Source: Cereibacter changlensis JA139 (GTDB taxonomy: Bacteria > Pseudomonadota > Alphaproteobacteria > Rhodobacterales > Rhodobacteraceae). Taken from it: a stretch of DNA of 58,183 nt. Position numbers and translations under genes: made by a program. The notes below the pieces were generated by a model. The model made no database searches, was not told where the DNA came from, and saw only the letters and a list, made by a program, of their open reading frames with translations. Every line of letters begins with the position of its first letter. Position 1 is the first letter of the stretch. Location of the stretch: contig NZ_PZKG01000013.1 in assembly GCF_003034985.1 (NCBI RefSeq), forward strand, positions 1 through 58,183, read 5' to 3'. Positions 49,791 to 58,183 of this stretch are shown here, in pieces.

Positions 49791-49824
49791 TAATACTCAA
49801 GATCAATATGAGGTTCATGCTAGG

Positions 49825-50730
49825 ATGCACTTGGAGTTCCGCCACCTCCGCACCATCCGCGCCATCCATCAGGCCGGGGGGCTGGCCCGCGCCGCCGACA
49901 TGCTCAACATGACCCAGTCGGCGCTGTCGCATCAGGTGAAGGGGCTGGAGGATCAGGCGGGGATCGAGCTTTTCGTCCGTCGGTCCAAGCCGTTGAAGCT
50001 TTCGGCGGCGGGCTTGCGGATGCTGCGGCTGGCCGAGCGGATCCTGCCGGAGATCGACGCGCTGGAGGAGGAATTCCGCGGGCTCAAGTCGGGGAAGACC
50101 GGGCGGCTGCATATCGCGATCGAGTGTCACGCCTGTTTCGAATGGCTTTTCCCGGTGCTGGAACTGTTCCGCCGGGCCTGGCCGGAGGTGGACGTGGATA
50201 TCCGGGCGGGGCTGGCTTTCGGGGCCTTGCCGGCCTTGATGCGGGAGGAAGTGGATCTGGTGATCTCTTCCGATCCGGTGAAGCTCGATGGGGTGATCTT
50301 CAACCCGCTGTTCGATTACCACCCGGTTTTCGTCGGGGCGGCGGGCAACCCGCTGGCGGCGAAGGAGGTGGTGGAGGCGGAGGATTTCCGCGACCAGATG
50401 CTGATCACCTACCCGGTTTCGCGGGACAAGCTGGACGTGTTCACCGAACTGCTGACCCCGGCCAAGGTGGAGCCGCGGGGGACGCGGCAGGTGGAGTTGA
50501 CGGCGGTGATCCTGATGCTGGTGGCCTCGGACCGGGGGGTGTCGGTGCTGCCGGACTGGGTGTTGCGGGACATCAAGTCGAACGCCGATTACATCACCCG
50601 GCCGCTGGGGCCGGGGGTGATCACCAAGCGGCTCTATGCGGCCACGAGGGACGAGGACGCGACCAAGCCCTTCATGGCGCATTTCCTGAAACTGGGGCGG
50701 AGCGAGCCGGTGAAGCTGCAGCGGGGGTGA
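49825..50730 (+). CDS. metR: LysR-family regulator of methionine genes
   Basis: A 301-residue LysR regulator with a winged helix-turn-helix (residues about 1-62; A-A-D-M-L-N-M-T-Q-S-A-L-S-H-Q-V-K-G-L-E) and a periplasmic-binding-like effector domain. The I-A-I-E-C-H-A-C-F-E-W-L segment at the start of the effector domain is like MetR, which senses homocysteine. Divergence from metF and the MetR-like box agree. The ATG at 49825 places the family's M-H-L-E-F-R-H-L-R-T-I start; longer in-frame starts run into the promoter. A 14-bp palindrome follows the stop at once. Confidence 0.88.
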   Translation: MHLEFRHLRTIRAIHQAGGLARAADMLNMTQSALSHQVKGLEDQAGIELFVRRSKPLKLSAAGLRMLRLAERILPEIDALEEEFRGLKSGKTGRLHIAIECHACFEWLFPVLELFRRAWPEVDVDIRAGLAFGALPALMREEVDLVISSDPVKLDGVIFNPLFDYHPVFVGAAGNPLAAKEVVEAEDFRDQMLITYPVSRDKLDVFTELLTPAKVEPRGTRQVELTAVILMLVASDRGVSVLPDWVLRDIKSNADYITRPLGPGVITKRLYAATRDEDATKPFMAHFLKLGRSEPVKLQRG

Positions 50731-50744
50731 TTTCACACGTGAAA
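50731..50744. promoter_or_regulatory. Palindrome TTTCACACGTGAAA directly after the metR stop
   Basis: It abuts the TGA of metR and is nearly identical to the element after lolD (8783-8796); the two read TTTCAC(A/G)CGTGAAAATC over 17 bases. The rest of the gap to map (50745-50813) shows nothing else. Confidence 0.5.
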
Positions 50745-50813
50745 ATCTGGGCACGGCATTGAAAATACAGGGAAACCCTCAGCGCGTTAACCTTTTCGCA
50801 GGGATTTCGCGGC

Positions 50814-51575
50814 TCAGCCCGGCAGGGTGACGATGATCGGACCGCGGTCCGTTGCGACCACCGTGTGCTCGTATTGCACCACCGGGGCGCGGGGGTGGCT
50901 GTAGAGCGTCCAGTCGTCGTCGCCGTCGGTGGCGAGCACGCCGCCGCGCGACAGGAAGGGCTCCACCGTCAGCACGAGGCCCTTGTGGATCTGGCGCCGG
51001 TCGCGGCTCGGCCAGGTGGCGATTTCCTCGGGGTATTCGTGCAGCGCCCGGCCGACGCCGTGGCTGGCGAGGTTCTGGATCAGGGTGTAGCCGCGTTTCG
51101 AGGCGAAGCGGCCGATGGCCTTGCCGATCCCGGCCAGGGGCTTGCCGCTGCCGACCTCGGCGATGCCGATCTGCATGGCGCGCCGACCGTCGCGGCAAAG
51201 CTGGTCGAGTTCCGGCGGGACGCGGGCGGGGGCCGGGGGTGCGAGGCGGAAGCTGGCGCCGGTGTCGGCGAAGTAGCCGTTCTTCGAGGCGGACACGTCT
51301 ATGTTCACCAGATCGCCCGCGGCCAGAACCCGGTCGCCGGGGATGCCATGCGCGATTTCCTCGTTGACGCTGATGCAGGTGGCGCCGGGAAAGTCGTAGG
51401 TCGCCTCGGGGGCGGAGGCGGCGCCCTCGCGCTCCATCAGGCTGCGGCCGATCTCGTCCAGCTCGCGCGTGGTCATGCCGGGCTCCATCGCCTTGGCCAT
51501 GGCCTGCATGGTGTTGGCGACGATGTGGCCGATGTGCTTCAGCCCCTCGAGCTCGTCCTGATGGGTGATCGTCAT
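50814..51575 (-). CDS. map: Type I methionine aminopeptidase
   Basis: A 253-residue metalloprotease that removes the initiator methionine. Metal ligands are seen as the two aspartates of N-I-D-V-S-A-S-K-N-G-Y-F-A-D, the histidine in S-H-G-V-G-R, and glutamates in V-E-P-F and Y-E-H-T-V. H-G-I-P with V-N-E-E-I-A-H is the substrate-side histidine motif. The gap between the aspartates includes A-S-K, slightly unlike E. coli, so it could be a second isozyme. The ATG has no strong ribosome-binding site beyond GAGAGGG. Confidence 0.92.
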   Translation of the reverse strand: MTITHQDELEGLKHIGHIVANTMQAMAKAMEPGMTTRELDEIGRSLMEREGAASAPEATYDFPGATCISVNEEIAHGIPGDRVLAAGDLVNIDVSASKNGYFADTGASFRLAPPAPARVPPELDQLCRDGRRAMQIGIAEVGSGKPLAGIGKAIGRFASKRGYTLIQNLASHGVGRALHEYPEEIATWPSRDRRQIHKGLVLTVEPFLSRGGVLATDGDDDWTLYSHPRAPVVQYEHTVVATDRGPIIVTLPG

Positions 51576-51616
51576 TCCCGGCCCTCTCGCTGCGGCAATG
51601 GGGCCTCCTAGCACCG

Positions 51617-52921
51617 TCAGCCGCGCTTGTCCCGCGGCTCCTCGGCCCCCGCCGGGTCGATCGCCGCCTGCAGCCGGCGCAGGTCGTCGCCGTCGGGCAG
51701 GTTGGCCTTGGCGCGGGACAAGGCGACCAGCAGTTGCTGGCGCGCCGCCGCCCGCGCGCCCTCCGGGCCGATGCGGGTCAGCGCCTGCAGGCCCTTCACC
51801 AGCCGCAGCATCACGTCGACCTGCCCGGCGCCATCGCGGGCGATCAGGTTGAAGGCATCCTCGAACAGGTCGTGATAGACCAGCGCCGGCACCCGGACGC
51901 GCGGATAGTCGGGCTGGCTGCGCTCCGCCTCCTGCCAGGCCTCGCCCCAGAAGCTGAGCAGCCGGATCTGCCGGCCGATCACGTCGATCGCCGTGCCCGG
52001 GTCGTTCACCGCCGGCGAGAGCGCGCGCTGCGCCACCTCGCTCAGCACCACGAGGCCGAAGCGCGGGTCCTGGTCCATGGTGCGGGCGGTGCCGATGGTG
52101 AAGGCGGCGCAGATCGCCGTCACCGCCTCGGCCGGCAGGGCCGCCGCCTCGGCCGCCGTGCCGGCGCCGGGCGCGGGCCGCACATGGGCGAGGTCGGAGC
52201 CGGTATAGACGAAGCTGCCCGGCAGCACATGCACGTCGATGTCGAAATCCTGCGCCTCGCAGATCTTTGACAGGGCGGCGGTGTCGATGAACTGCACATA
52301 GCCCACCGCCTGCGACCGCACCGGCCGGCCCTCGTCGTCGCGGTCGGGCAGGCCGCGCCCGCCGAGGAAGGGCAAGGCGATCCGCGCCCGCATCGAGGCG
52401 CTGGTGGCCTCCTCGATCCGCGAGATCGTGTCGGCGACCCGGCCGAGCTTGGTCAGCTGGTTGATCCAGCGCAGCAGCGCCAGCACGATCAGCAGGATGA
52501 CGACCAGCGTCACGAGGAACAGCACGGCGCGGCCCTCGGGGCCATAGAAGCTGACCTTCAGCGCGATCAGCCCGACGATGCTGAAGAGGAAGGAGCCGAC
52601 GAAGGTGGCGAGCGAGTTCTGCACCACCTGATCCTCGGTCAGAAGCGGCGTGGCGCGCGGCGTGGCGTTGGAGGTGGCCGAGCCATAGGCCGAGGTCAGC
52701 GCGCCGACCGAGAAGGTGGTGACGGCCAGCATGCTGGAGGCGATGATGGTCAGGAGGCTGTCGATCGCCTCGGAGCTGATATCCAGCGGGGCCTCGCCCT
52801 TCAGGAAGCGGCTGGCGAGCCAGGCGGCCGCTGCGGCGGCCACGCCGAGGAGGGCGAACAGCGACACCCGGACCCACAGCTTCTTCAGCGTGCGCGACAA
52901 GAGCCATCTCAGCTTCGACAT
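51617..52921 (-). CDS. DUF2254 membrane protein
   Basis: A 434-residue DUF2254 protein: four predicted membrane helices in residues about 15-150, then a soluble ~280-residue domain. Conserved-looking parts are S-S-M-L-A-V-T-T-F-S-V-G-A-L-T-S-A-Y in the second helix and G-Y-V-Q-F-I-D-T-A-A-L, then S-P-A-V-N-D-P-G-T-A-I-D in the soluble part. Its role is unknown; a channel or signalling function has been suggested only by topology. GGAG lies 6 bases before the ATG. It is co-directional with map (41-bp gap), divergent from suhB. Confidence 0.8.
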   Translation of the reverse strand: MSKLRWLLSRTLKKLWVRVSLFALLGVAAAAAAWLASRFLKGEAPLDISSEAIDSLLTIIASSMLAVTTFSVGALTSAYGSATSNATPRATPLLTEDQVVQNSLATFVGSFLFSIVGLIALKVSFYGPEGRAVLFLVTLVVILLIVLALLRWINQLTKLGRVADTISRIEEATSASMRARIALPFLGGRGLPDRDDEGRPVRSQAVGYVQFIDTAALSKICEAQDFDIDVHVLPGSFVYTGSDLAHVRPAPGAGTAAEAAALPAEAVTAICAAFTIGTARTMDQDPRFGLVVLSEVAQRALSPAVNDPGTAIDVIGRQIRLLSFWGEAWQEAERSQPDYPRVRVPALVYHDLFEDAFNLIARDGAGQVDVMLRLVKGLQALTRIGPEGARAAARQQLLVALSRAKANLPDGDDLRRLQAAIDPAGAEEPRDKRG

Positions 52922-53098
52922 TCGCCGCTCCGCTTCGGGTCAGGTAGGTCAGGCTTAGCCGATCCGGGCGGCGGTTTCGAGATGTCTTCGGCCTTGCGGC
53001 CGCCGTGGAAAGCCTTTCCGGCAAGGCTGCGCGCGATCCCCTTCCCTTCCGCGCCCGTCATGGCTATAGACACGCCCTTGAACGGATGGAGCCCCCGG

Positions 53099-53884
53099 AT
53101 GCAAGGCAGCGCGAACCTCAACCTGATGATCAAGGCGGCCCGCAAGGCTGGCCGCGCCCTTGTGAAGGACTTCCGCGAGGTCGAGAACCTCCAGGTCTCG
53201 GCCAAGGGTCCGGGCGACTTCGTGTCGAAGGCCGACCGCGAGGCCGAGCGGATCATCAAGACGGATCTGATGGAAGCGCGCCCGACCTACGGCTGGGTCG
53301 GCGAGGAGACCGGCGAGAGCGAGGGCGCCGACCCGACGCGGCGCTGGATCGTCGATCCGCTGGACGGCACCACCAACTTCCTGCACGGCCTGCCGCATTG
53401 GGCGGTGTCGATCGCGCTGGAGCACAAGGGCGAGATCGTCGCCGGCGTGGTGTTCGACGCCGCCAAGGACGAGATGTACTGGGCCGAGAAGGGCGCCGGC
53501 GCCTGGATGAACGAGAGCCGGCTGCGGGTTTCCGGGCGGCGGTCGATGATCGAGTCGATCTTCGCCACCGGGGTGCCCTTCGGCGGGCGCGGCACGCTGC
53601 CGGCGACGCTGCAGGATCTGGCCCGGCTGATGCCGACCTGCGCCGGGGTGCGGCGCTGGGGGGCGGCCTCGCTCGACCTCGCCTATGTCGCGGCCGGCCG
53701 CTTCGACGGCTACTGGGAGCGCGGCGTCTATCCGTGGGACGTGGCGGCGGGGATGATCCTGGTGCGCGAGGCCGGCGGCCTTGTGTCCGGCATCCGCGAG
53801 GGCGACGACCCGCTGGAAAAAGGCGCGCTGATCTGCGGCAACGCCAACCTGTTCGAGGAATTCCGCAAGGTGATCCGCGGCTGA
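53099..53884 (+). CDS. suhB: Inositol monophosphatase family protein SuhB
   Basis: A 261-residue Mg2+-dependent phosphatase. Metal ligands are in G-E-E-T-G (first Glu pair) and W-I-V-D-P-L-D-G-T-T-N-F, with W-D-V-A-A-G later. It hydrolyses inositol-1-phosphate; in bacteria it also joins rRNA-transcription antitermination. The ATG at 53099 has GGAG seven bases upstream. In-frame ATGs at 53060 and 52982 would add non-conserved residues. A UUCG-capped terminator follows. Divergent from the DUF2254 gene. Confidence 0.92.
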   Translation: MQGSANLNLMIKAARKAGRALVKDFREVENLQVSAKGPGDFVSKADREAERIIKTDLMEARPTYGWVGEETGESEGADPTRRWIVDPLDGTTNFLHGLPHWAVSIALEHKGEIVAGVVFDAAKDEMYWAEKGAGAWMNESRLRVSGRRSMIESIFATGVPFGGRGTLPATLQDLARLMPTCAGVRRWGAASLDLAYVAAGRFDGYWERGVYPWDVAAGMILVREAGGLVSGIREGDDPLEKGALICGNANLFEEFRKVIRG

Positions 53885-53908
53885 GGCCGCAGCCTTGTTG
53901 CCGACGTG

Positions 53909-53932
53909 AGGGAGGGCTTCGGCCCTCCCTTT
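53909..53932 (+). terminator. Terminator after suhB with a UUCG tetraloop
   Basis: GGGAGGGC (53910-53917) pairs with GCCCTCCC (53922-53929) around TTCG, a specially stable loop, then TTT and later TTT. It lies 25 bases past the suhB stop and 6 bases before the stop of the converging gene, so it may also stop transcription from that side. Confidence 0.8.
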
Positions 53933-53937
53933 CCGTT

Positions 53938-54294
53938 TCAGCGGTCGGAAGGGTGGTTGACCCCGTCCGACCACGGAACCTCGCCCAGATCGCGGGGGTT
54001 CACGCCTTCGAGAATCCCGACGTTCACGCCGTATTCGTTCGGGTTCGAGCGGCGTTGGTGGTGGGTGTAGATGCCGCAGGTCTTGCAGAACCAGTGCTTC
54101 GCGACCTTCGTGTTCCACTGGTAGAGGGTCAGGTTGTCCTGCCCCTTCACCACGGTCAGATCGCCCATGTTCGCCGTCACCGCGATCGCGCCGCGGCGGC
54201 TGCAGAAGGAACAGTCGCAGCGGCGGGCGGTGGCGAGGCCGTCGGCGAGCGTCACCTCGATCTCGACGGCGCCGCAGTGGCAGGTTCCTTTCAT
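53938..54294 (-). CDS. GFA/CENP-V family zinc protein
   Basis: A 118-residue protein of the glutathione-dependent formaldehyde-activating (GFA) family. Zinc-binding cysteine sets are C-H-C-G at residues 5-8, C-D-C-S-F-C at 27-32, and C-K-T-C-G at about 70-74. The true reaction of most members is unproven. The ATG has GAGGAGAAG before it and overlaps the rhomboid stop by four bases (ATGA). The longer open frame upstream is a shadow of the rhomboid gene. Confidence 0.88.
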   Translation of the reverse strand: MKGTCHCGAVEIEVTLADGLATARRCDCSFCSRRGAIAVTANMGDLTVVKGQDNLTLYQWNTKVAKHWFCKTCGIYTHHQRRSNPNEYGVNVGILEGVNPRDLGEVPWSDGVNHPSDR

Positions 54295-55037
54295 CGTCTT
54301 CTCCTCACGACAGGGATGCGGCTGCGCTGCAGCGCGTAATCGGGATGCGGATGCGGCGGCTGGCCGTGGGTCACGCTCCAGAAGGCGGGGCCGCCCTTGC
54401 GGAGCCAGAACGGCAGGGTGAAGACCAGCCCGGCAAGGAAGCCGCCGGAATGCGCCCAATAGGCAACGCCGCCCATGTCGGAGGGGGCGGAGAGGCCGCT
54501 GATGAGCTGCAGACCGAACCAGAGGCCCAGCATGATCCAAGCGGGTATCGGGAAGATGCGGAAGAAGATCACGAAGATGATCAGCACATCGACCTTGGCG
54601 CGGGGAAAGAGCAGCAGATACCCGCCCATCACCCCGGCGATGGCGCCCGAGGCGCCGACCATCGGCAGCGGCGACCACGGGTCGGCCAGCACCTGCCCCG
54701 CCGCCGCCGCAAGGCCCGCGGCGAGGTAGAAGACGAGAAAGCCCACGTGGCCCATCAGGTCTTCGAGATTGTCGCCGAAGATGTAGAGAAACAGCATGTT
54801 GCCGAAGAGATGCATCCAGCCGCCGTGCAGGAACATCGAGGTCAGGAAGCCCGCCCAGCCCTGCCCCGAGGTCACGGCGGCGGGAACGAGGCCGAAGCGG
54901 AAGAAGAACCAATTCAGCGCCTCTTCCGAGGGCAGCACCAGCCAATAGCCGAGAAAGATCACCACATTCGCCGCGATCAGCGCGTAGGTGACATAGGGCG
55001 TGCGGCCGGAGGGGTTGTGATCGCGGATCGGGAACAT
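54291..55037 (-). CDS. Rhomboid-family intramembrane serine protease
   Basis: A 248-residue membrane protein with six predicted helices. The catalytic dyad is Ser130 in V-G-A-S-G-A-I-A-G and His196 in Y-W-A-H-S-G-G-F. H-L-F-G-N (Asn80) gives the oxyanion side chain, and H-G-G-W-M-H is the other helix-2 motif. It should cleave membrane proteins within helices; targets unknown. An unusual basic tail follows the last helix. It precedes the GFA gene (overlap) and lies 31 bases from the putA stop. Confidence 0.9.
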   Translation of the reverse strand: MFPIRDHNPSGRTPYVTYALIAANVVIFLGYWLVLPSEEALNWFFFRFGLVPAAVTSGQGWAGFLTSMFLHGGWMHLFGNMLFLYIFGDNLEDLMGHVGFLVFYLAAGLAAAAGQVLADPWSPLPMVGASGAIAGVMGGYLLLFPRAKVDVLIIFVIFFRIFPIPAWIMLGLWFGLQLISGLSAPSDMGGVAYWAHSGGFLAGLVFTLPFWLRKGGPAFWSVTHGQPPHPHPDYALQRSRIPVVRRRR

Positions 55038-55068
55038 CGCGGCAGCGTTCCCGATCCGCCTTGCAGCG

Positions 55069-58000
55069 TCAAGCCTTGGCGACCTGCGCCAGAAGCTGCG
55101 CGTTGCCGCCCGAGGCGGTGGTGTCGATGCAGAGGTGACGCTCCAGCGTGGCATGGGCCGCGTCGGGGCGGTCGCAGATCAGGGGCAGGATCGGCCCCTT
55201 GCGCGCGGCAAGCGCCTGCCCATAGGCCCGCGCCCCCTCGCCCCAGCAGAGCGCGCCGGAGAAGCCCTCTGCCGTGGTGAGGGTTTCCGGCGCGAGGCCC
55301 GGCGCCTCGACCGCAAGGCCGCCCAGCGCGCGGATCGCCTCGGCCTGCGCCGCGGCGGTCGCCTTGCCGGGGCCGAGGCAGATCAGCGGCGGGCGCTGCA
55401 CGGTGGAGAGGCGGTTCGATTCGCCGGTGGGCCCGGGCAGGTTGTGGCGGGCGAGCGGGGCTTCGGCGGGCTGCGGCAGGGGCGGCAGCGTCGCGGTGCT
55501 GGCGTCGGGGCTGCCCTGCGGCGCCGGGTTGGTGGTGAAGCGGGCGAGATAGGCCGGGCCGCCCGCCTTGGGGCCAGTGCCCGAGAGGCCTTCGCCGCCG
55601 AAGGGCTGGCTGCCGACCACGGCGCCGATCTGGTTGCGGTTGACATAGGTGTTGCCGACGCGGAGCCGCTCGACGATGCGCTGCACCCGGTCGTCGATCC
55701 GGCTGTGCAGGCCGAAGGTCAGGCCGTAGCCGGTGGCGTTCACCGCGTCGATCACCGCGTCCAGTTGCGTGGCCTTGAAGGTCGCGATGTGCAGCACCGG
55801 GCCGAAGATCTCGCGCGGCATGTCCGCGATCCCGCCGACCCGGATCACCGTCGGCGGGATGAAATGGCCGCTGGCCGGGGTCTTCAGCTGCTTGAGCACC
55901 CTGCCCTCGCCGCGCGCCGCCTCGATATAGGCGTGGATGTCGGCCTGCGCCTCGGCGTCGATCACCGGGCCGATGTCGGTCGCCAGATCCCAGGGATCGC
56001 CCAAGGTGAGTTCGTCCATCGCGCCGAAGAGCATTTCCTGCACGGTATGCGCCACGTCTTCCTGCACGTAGAGACAGCGCAGCGCCGAGCAGCGCTGGCC
56101 TGCCGACTGGAAGGCCGAGGCGAGGATGTCGCGCACCGCCTGCTCCGGCAGGGCGGTCGAATCGACCAGCATGGCGTTGAGCCCGCCGGTCTCCGCGATC
56201 AGGGGCGCGCCGGGGTCGAGGTGGTCGGCCATGGCGCGGCGGACGGTCAGCGCGGTGTCGGTGGAGCCGGTGAAGACGACGCCCTTCACGCGGGGGTCGC
56301 AGGTCAGCGCCGCGCCGACGGTTGCCCCGTCTCCGGGCAGCAGTTGCAGCGCGGTGCGCGGCACCCCGGCGCGGTGCAGGAGGGAGGTGGCGAAGGCGGC
56401 GATCAGCGGGGTCTGCTCGGCGGGCTTGGCGAGAACCGCGTTGCCGGTGACGAGGGCGGCGGCGATCTGGCCGGTGAAGATGGCGAGCGGGAAGTTCCAC
56501 GGGCTGATGCAGGCGAAGAGGCCGCGCGGCTGGGCGGGCTGCGCCTCTGCCGCGTAGTAGCGCAGGAAATCGACGGCCTCGCGCAGCTCGCCAACGGCAT
56601 CGGCGAGGGTCTTGCCGGATTCGCGGGCGAGGAGGGCGAAGATCGTGCCGGATTCGGCTTCATAGAGATCGGCGGCACGCCGCAGCACCTCGGCCCGCTC
56701 TTCCAGCGCGGCCTCCCATGGCAGGGCGTGATGCAGCGCGGCCTCGATGTCGGGGCCGGTGGCGGGCAGCACATGGCCGACCCGCTCGCCGGTGGCGGGG
56801 TTGCGGATCTCGGCGCGCGGGCCGCCGGCGAGGCCTTCGGCGAGGATCGGCCGGGCCTCGAAATTGGCGGTCCTGTGCGGGGTGCGGGCGGCCTCGATCC
56901 CGGCGAGGTCGGCGCTGTCGGTCAGGTCGTGGCCGCGGGAGTTCTGCCTTCTGCCGAAGAGCTGCGGCGCGGGCGGGATTGCCTGGCTTTCGACCGGGCG
57001 CAGGTTCTCCATCGCGGTCAGCGGGCAGGCGGCGACGGTTTCAGGGGCCACATCCTCGTCGACGATCTGGTTGACGAAGCTGGAGTTGGCGCCGTTTTCC
57101 AGGAGGCGGCGGACGAGATAGGCCAGAAGGTCGCGATGCGCGCCGACGGGGGCGTAGATCCGGCAGCGGGTGGCGCGGTCGGTCAGCACGATATCGTGCA
57201 GCCGTTCGCCCATGCCGTGCAGGCGCTGGAATTCGAAGGCGGTGGTGTCGGGCGCCATATCGAGCACGGCGGCGACGGTATGGGCGTTGTGGGTGGCGAA
57301 TTGCGGGTAGATCCGGTCGGTCATGCCGAGGAGCTTGCGGGCATTGGCGATGTAGCTGACATCGGTGGATTGCTTGCGGGTGAAGACCGGGAAACTCTCG
57401 AGGCCCAGCACCTGTGCGCGCTTCACCTCGGCGTCCCAATAGGCGCCCTTCACCAGCCGCACCATGATGCGGCGGTCGAGCCGCTGCGCGGTGGCGTAGA
57501 GCCAGTCGATCACCGCCCCGGCGCGGCGGCCATAGGCCTGCACCACGACGCCGAAACCGTCCCAGCCCGCCAGCGAGGGGTCTTTCAGCACCTCCTCGAT
57601 CACCTGCAGCGAGAGGGCGAGGCGGTCGGCCTCCTCGGCGTCGATGTTGAAGCCGAGGCCTGCGGCTTTCGCGAGACCCGCCAGTGCGCGGACGCGGGGG
57701 ACGAGCTCGGCCATGACCCGCTCGCGCTTGGCCACCTCGTAGCGCGGGTGCAGGGCCGAGAGTTTCACCGAGATGCCGGGATTCTCGCGGATGTCGCGGC
57801 TGGTGCAGGCGGCGGCGATGGCGGTGATGGCGCGGCTGTAGGCGAGGTGGTAGCGGCGGGCGTCGGCCTCGGTGCGGGCGGCCTCGCCCAGCATGTCGTA
57901 GCTGTAGGTGTAGCCTTTCGATTCGAGCTCGCGGGCGCGGGTCATGGCGGCGTCGATGGTCTCGCCCAGCACGAACTGGCGGCCCATCTCCTTCATGGCG

Positions 58001-58183
58001 CGGGCGACGGCGGAGCGGATCACCGGCTCGCCCAGCCGCTTGACCGCGGCGCGCAGATGGCCGGCGATGCCGGGTTCGCGGTCCTCCAGCACCTTGCCGG
58101 TGAGCATCAGGGCCCAGGTCGAGGCGTTCACGAGGCTGGAGGCGGATTTGCCGAGGTGGCGGTTCCAGTCCGAGGGCGCGATC
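55069..58183 (-). CDS. putA: Bifunctional proline dehydrogenase / P5C dehydrogenase, 5' end outside window
   Basis: At least 1037 residues are visible; the start lies beyond the right edge. The frame continues to the last base as S-D-W-N-R-H-L-G-K-S-A-S-S-L-V-N-A-S-T-W. A FAD-dependent proline dehydrogenase barrel comes first (I-S-V-K-L-S-A-L-H-P-R-Y; V-R-L-V-K-G-A-Y-W-D). An aldehyde-dehydrogenase domain follows, with I-A-E-T-G-G-L-N-A and catalytic Cys in A-G-Q-R-C-S-A-L-R. It turns proline to glutamate without releasing the intermediate. The last ~150 residues are the usual C-terminal domain that closes the tunnel. Whether an N-terminal DNA-binding domain exists cannot be seen, but alphaproteobacterial PutA usually lacks it. 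Confidence 0.94.
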   Translation of the reverse strand, partial: IAPSDWNRHLGKSASSLVNASTWALMLTGKVLEDREPGIAGHLRAAVKRLGEPVIRSAVARAMKEMGRQFVLGETIDAAMTRARELESKGYTYSYDMLGEAARTEADARRYHLAYSRAITAIAAACTSRDIRENPGISVKLSALHPRYEVAKRERVMAELVPRVRALAGLAKAAGLGFNIDAEEADRLALSLQVIEEVLKDPSLAGWDGFGVVVQAYGRRAGAVIDWLYATAQRLDRRIMVRLVKGAYWDAEVKRAQVLGLESFPVFTRKQSTDVSYIANARKLLGMTDRIYPQFATHNAHTVAAVLDMAPDTTAFEFQRLHGMGERLHDIVLTDRATRCRIYAPVGAHRDLLAYLVRRLLENGANSSFVNQIVDEDVAPETVAACPLTAMENLRPVESQAIPPAPQLFGRRQNSRGHDLTDSADLAGIEAARTPHRTANFEARPILAEGLAGGPRAEIRNPATGERVGHVLPATGPDIEAALHHALPWEAALEERAEVLRRAADLYEAESGTIFALLARESGKTLADAVGELREAVDFLRYYAAEAQPAQPRGLFACISPWNFPLAIFTGQIAAALVTGNAVLAKPAEQTPLIAAFATSLLHRAGVPRTALQLLPGDGATVGAALTCDPRVKGVVFTGSTDTALTVRRAMADHLDPGAPLIAETGGLNAMLVDSTALPEQAVRDILASAFQSAGQRCSALRCLYVQEDVAHTVQEMLFGAMDELTLGDPWDLATDIGPVIDAEAQADIHAYIEAARGEGRVLKQLKTPASGHFIPPTVIRVGGIADMPREIFGPVLHIATFKATQLDAVIDAVNATGYGLTFGLHSRIDDRVQRIVERLRVGNTYVNRNQIGAVVGSQPFGGEGLSGTGPKAGGPAYLARFTTNPAPQGSPDASTATLPPLPQPAEAPLARHNLPGPTGESNRLSTVQRPPLICLGPGKATAAAQAEAIRALGGLAVEAPGLAPETLTTAEGFSGALCWGEGARAYGQALAARKGPILPLICDRPDAAHATLERHLCIDTTASGGNAQLLAQVAKA

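Overview
The window is a 58 kb piece of a high-GC chromosome from an alphaproteobacterium, most probably the Rhodobacteraceae (Rhodobacter/Paracoccus relatives). The support is gene content and order: a short prolyl-tRNA synthetase without the editing insertion, perM-hdaA-ppk-ppx, a propionyl-CoA pathway (pccB, pccA, methylmalonyl-CoA mutase) beside an ScfR/PccR-type regulator, bioMNY, dprA-topA, and betIBA divergent from choXWV. No rRNA, tRNA, CRISPR array, insertion sequence or phage gene was recognised. It reads as mostly core chromosome with two toxin-antitoxin modules and several families of intergenic palindromes.

Layout. 1-3.7 kb: a MATE exporter, 590 bp of non-coding DNA with a terminator, and a LuxR-type regulator fused to an alpha/beta-hydrolase fold that lacks its nucleophile. 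3.8-8 kb: a glutathione S-transferase, a Phd/Doc module, topoisomerase IV parE, and a BrnT/BrnA module, so two toxin-antitoxin pairs flank parE. 8-12.2 kb: a repeat cluster, a cytochrome c lipoprotein, the lipoprotein-release ABC transporter (lolD and its permease) and proS. 12.5-20.9 kb: a plus-strand run perM-hdaA-ppk-ppx-VOC-GNAT-TerB/J-EEP, mostly joined by overlapping stop and start codons; ppk has a possible Pho box.

21-33 kb: propionyl-CoA metabolism. Methylmalonyl-CoA mutase, PccA and PccB lie on the minus strand with small unknown genes and lipoproteins between them. An ScfR/PccR-family regulator follows at 31.5 kb, and TTTGCAAA motifs occur both before pccB and before the regulator itself. 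33-40.6 kb: a nuclease, then choline uptake (choXWV) and choline oxidation to glycine betaine (betB, betA) under BetI, with a palindrome between the two divergent operons. 40.6-48 kb: topA and dprA, a 4-aminobutyrate aminotransferase, and the biotin ECF transporter bioMNY, which fits the biotin need of PccA. 48-58 kb: an HpaI-type aldolase, divergent metF and metR with a MetR-like box, map, a DUF2254 membrane protein, suhB, a GFA-family protein, a rhomboid protease, and proline-degrading putA, which runs off the right edge.

The features least explained by ordinary genes are: short intergenic palindromes with a constant TTC-TGC-GAA core and co-varying arms (12.3 and 21.4 kb, with a related pair at 10.8 kb); a palindrome placed directly after the stop codon of two unrelated genes (8.8 and 50.7 kb); an 11-bp triple repeat between phd and doc; and the regulator with a nucleophile-less hydrolase domain. 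No complete new multi-gene system is evident.
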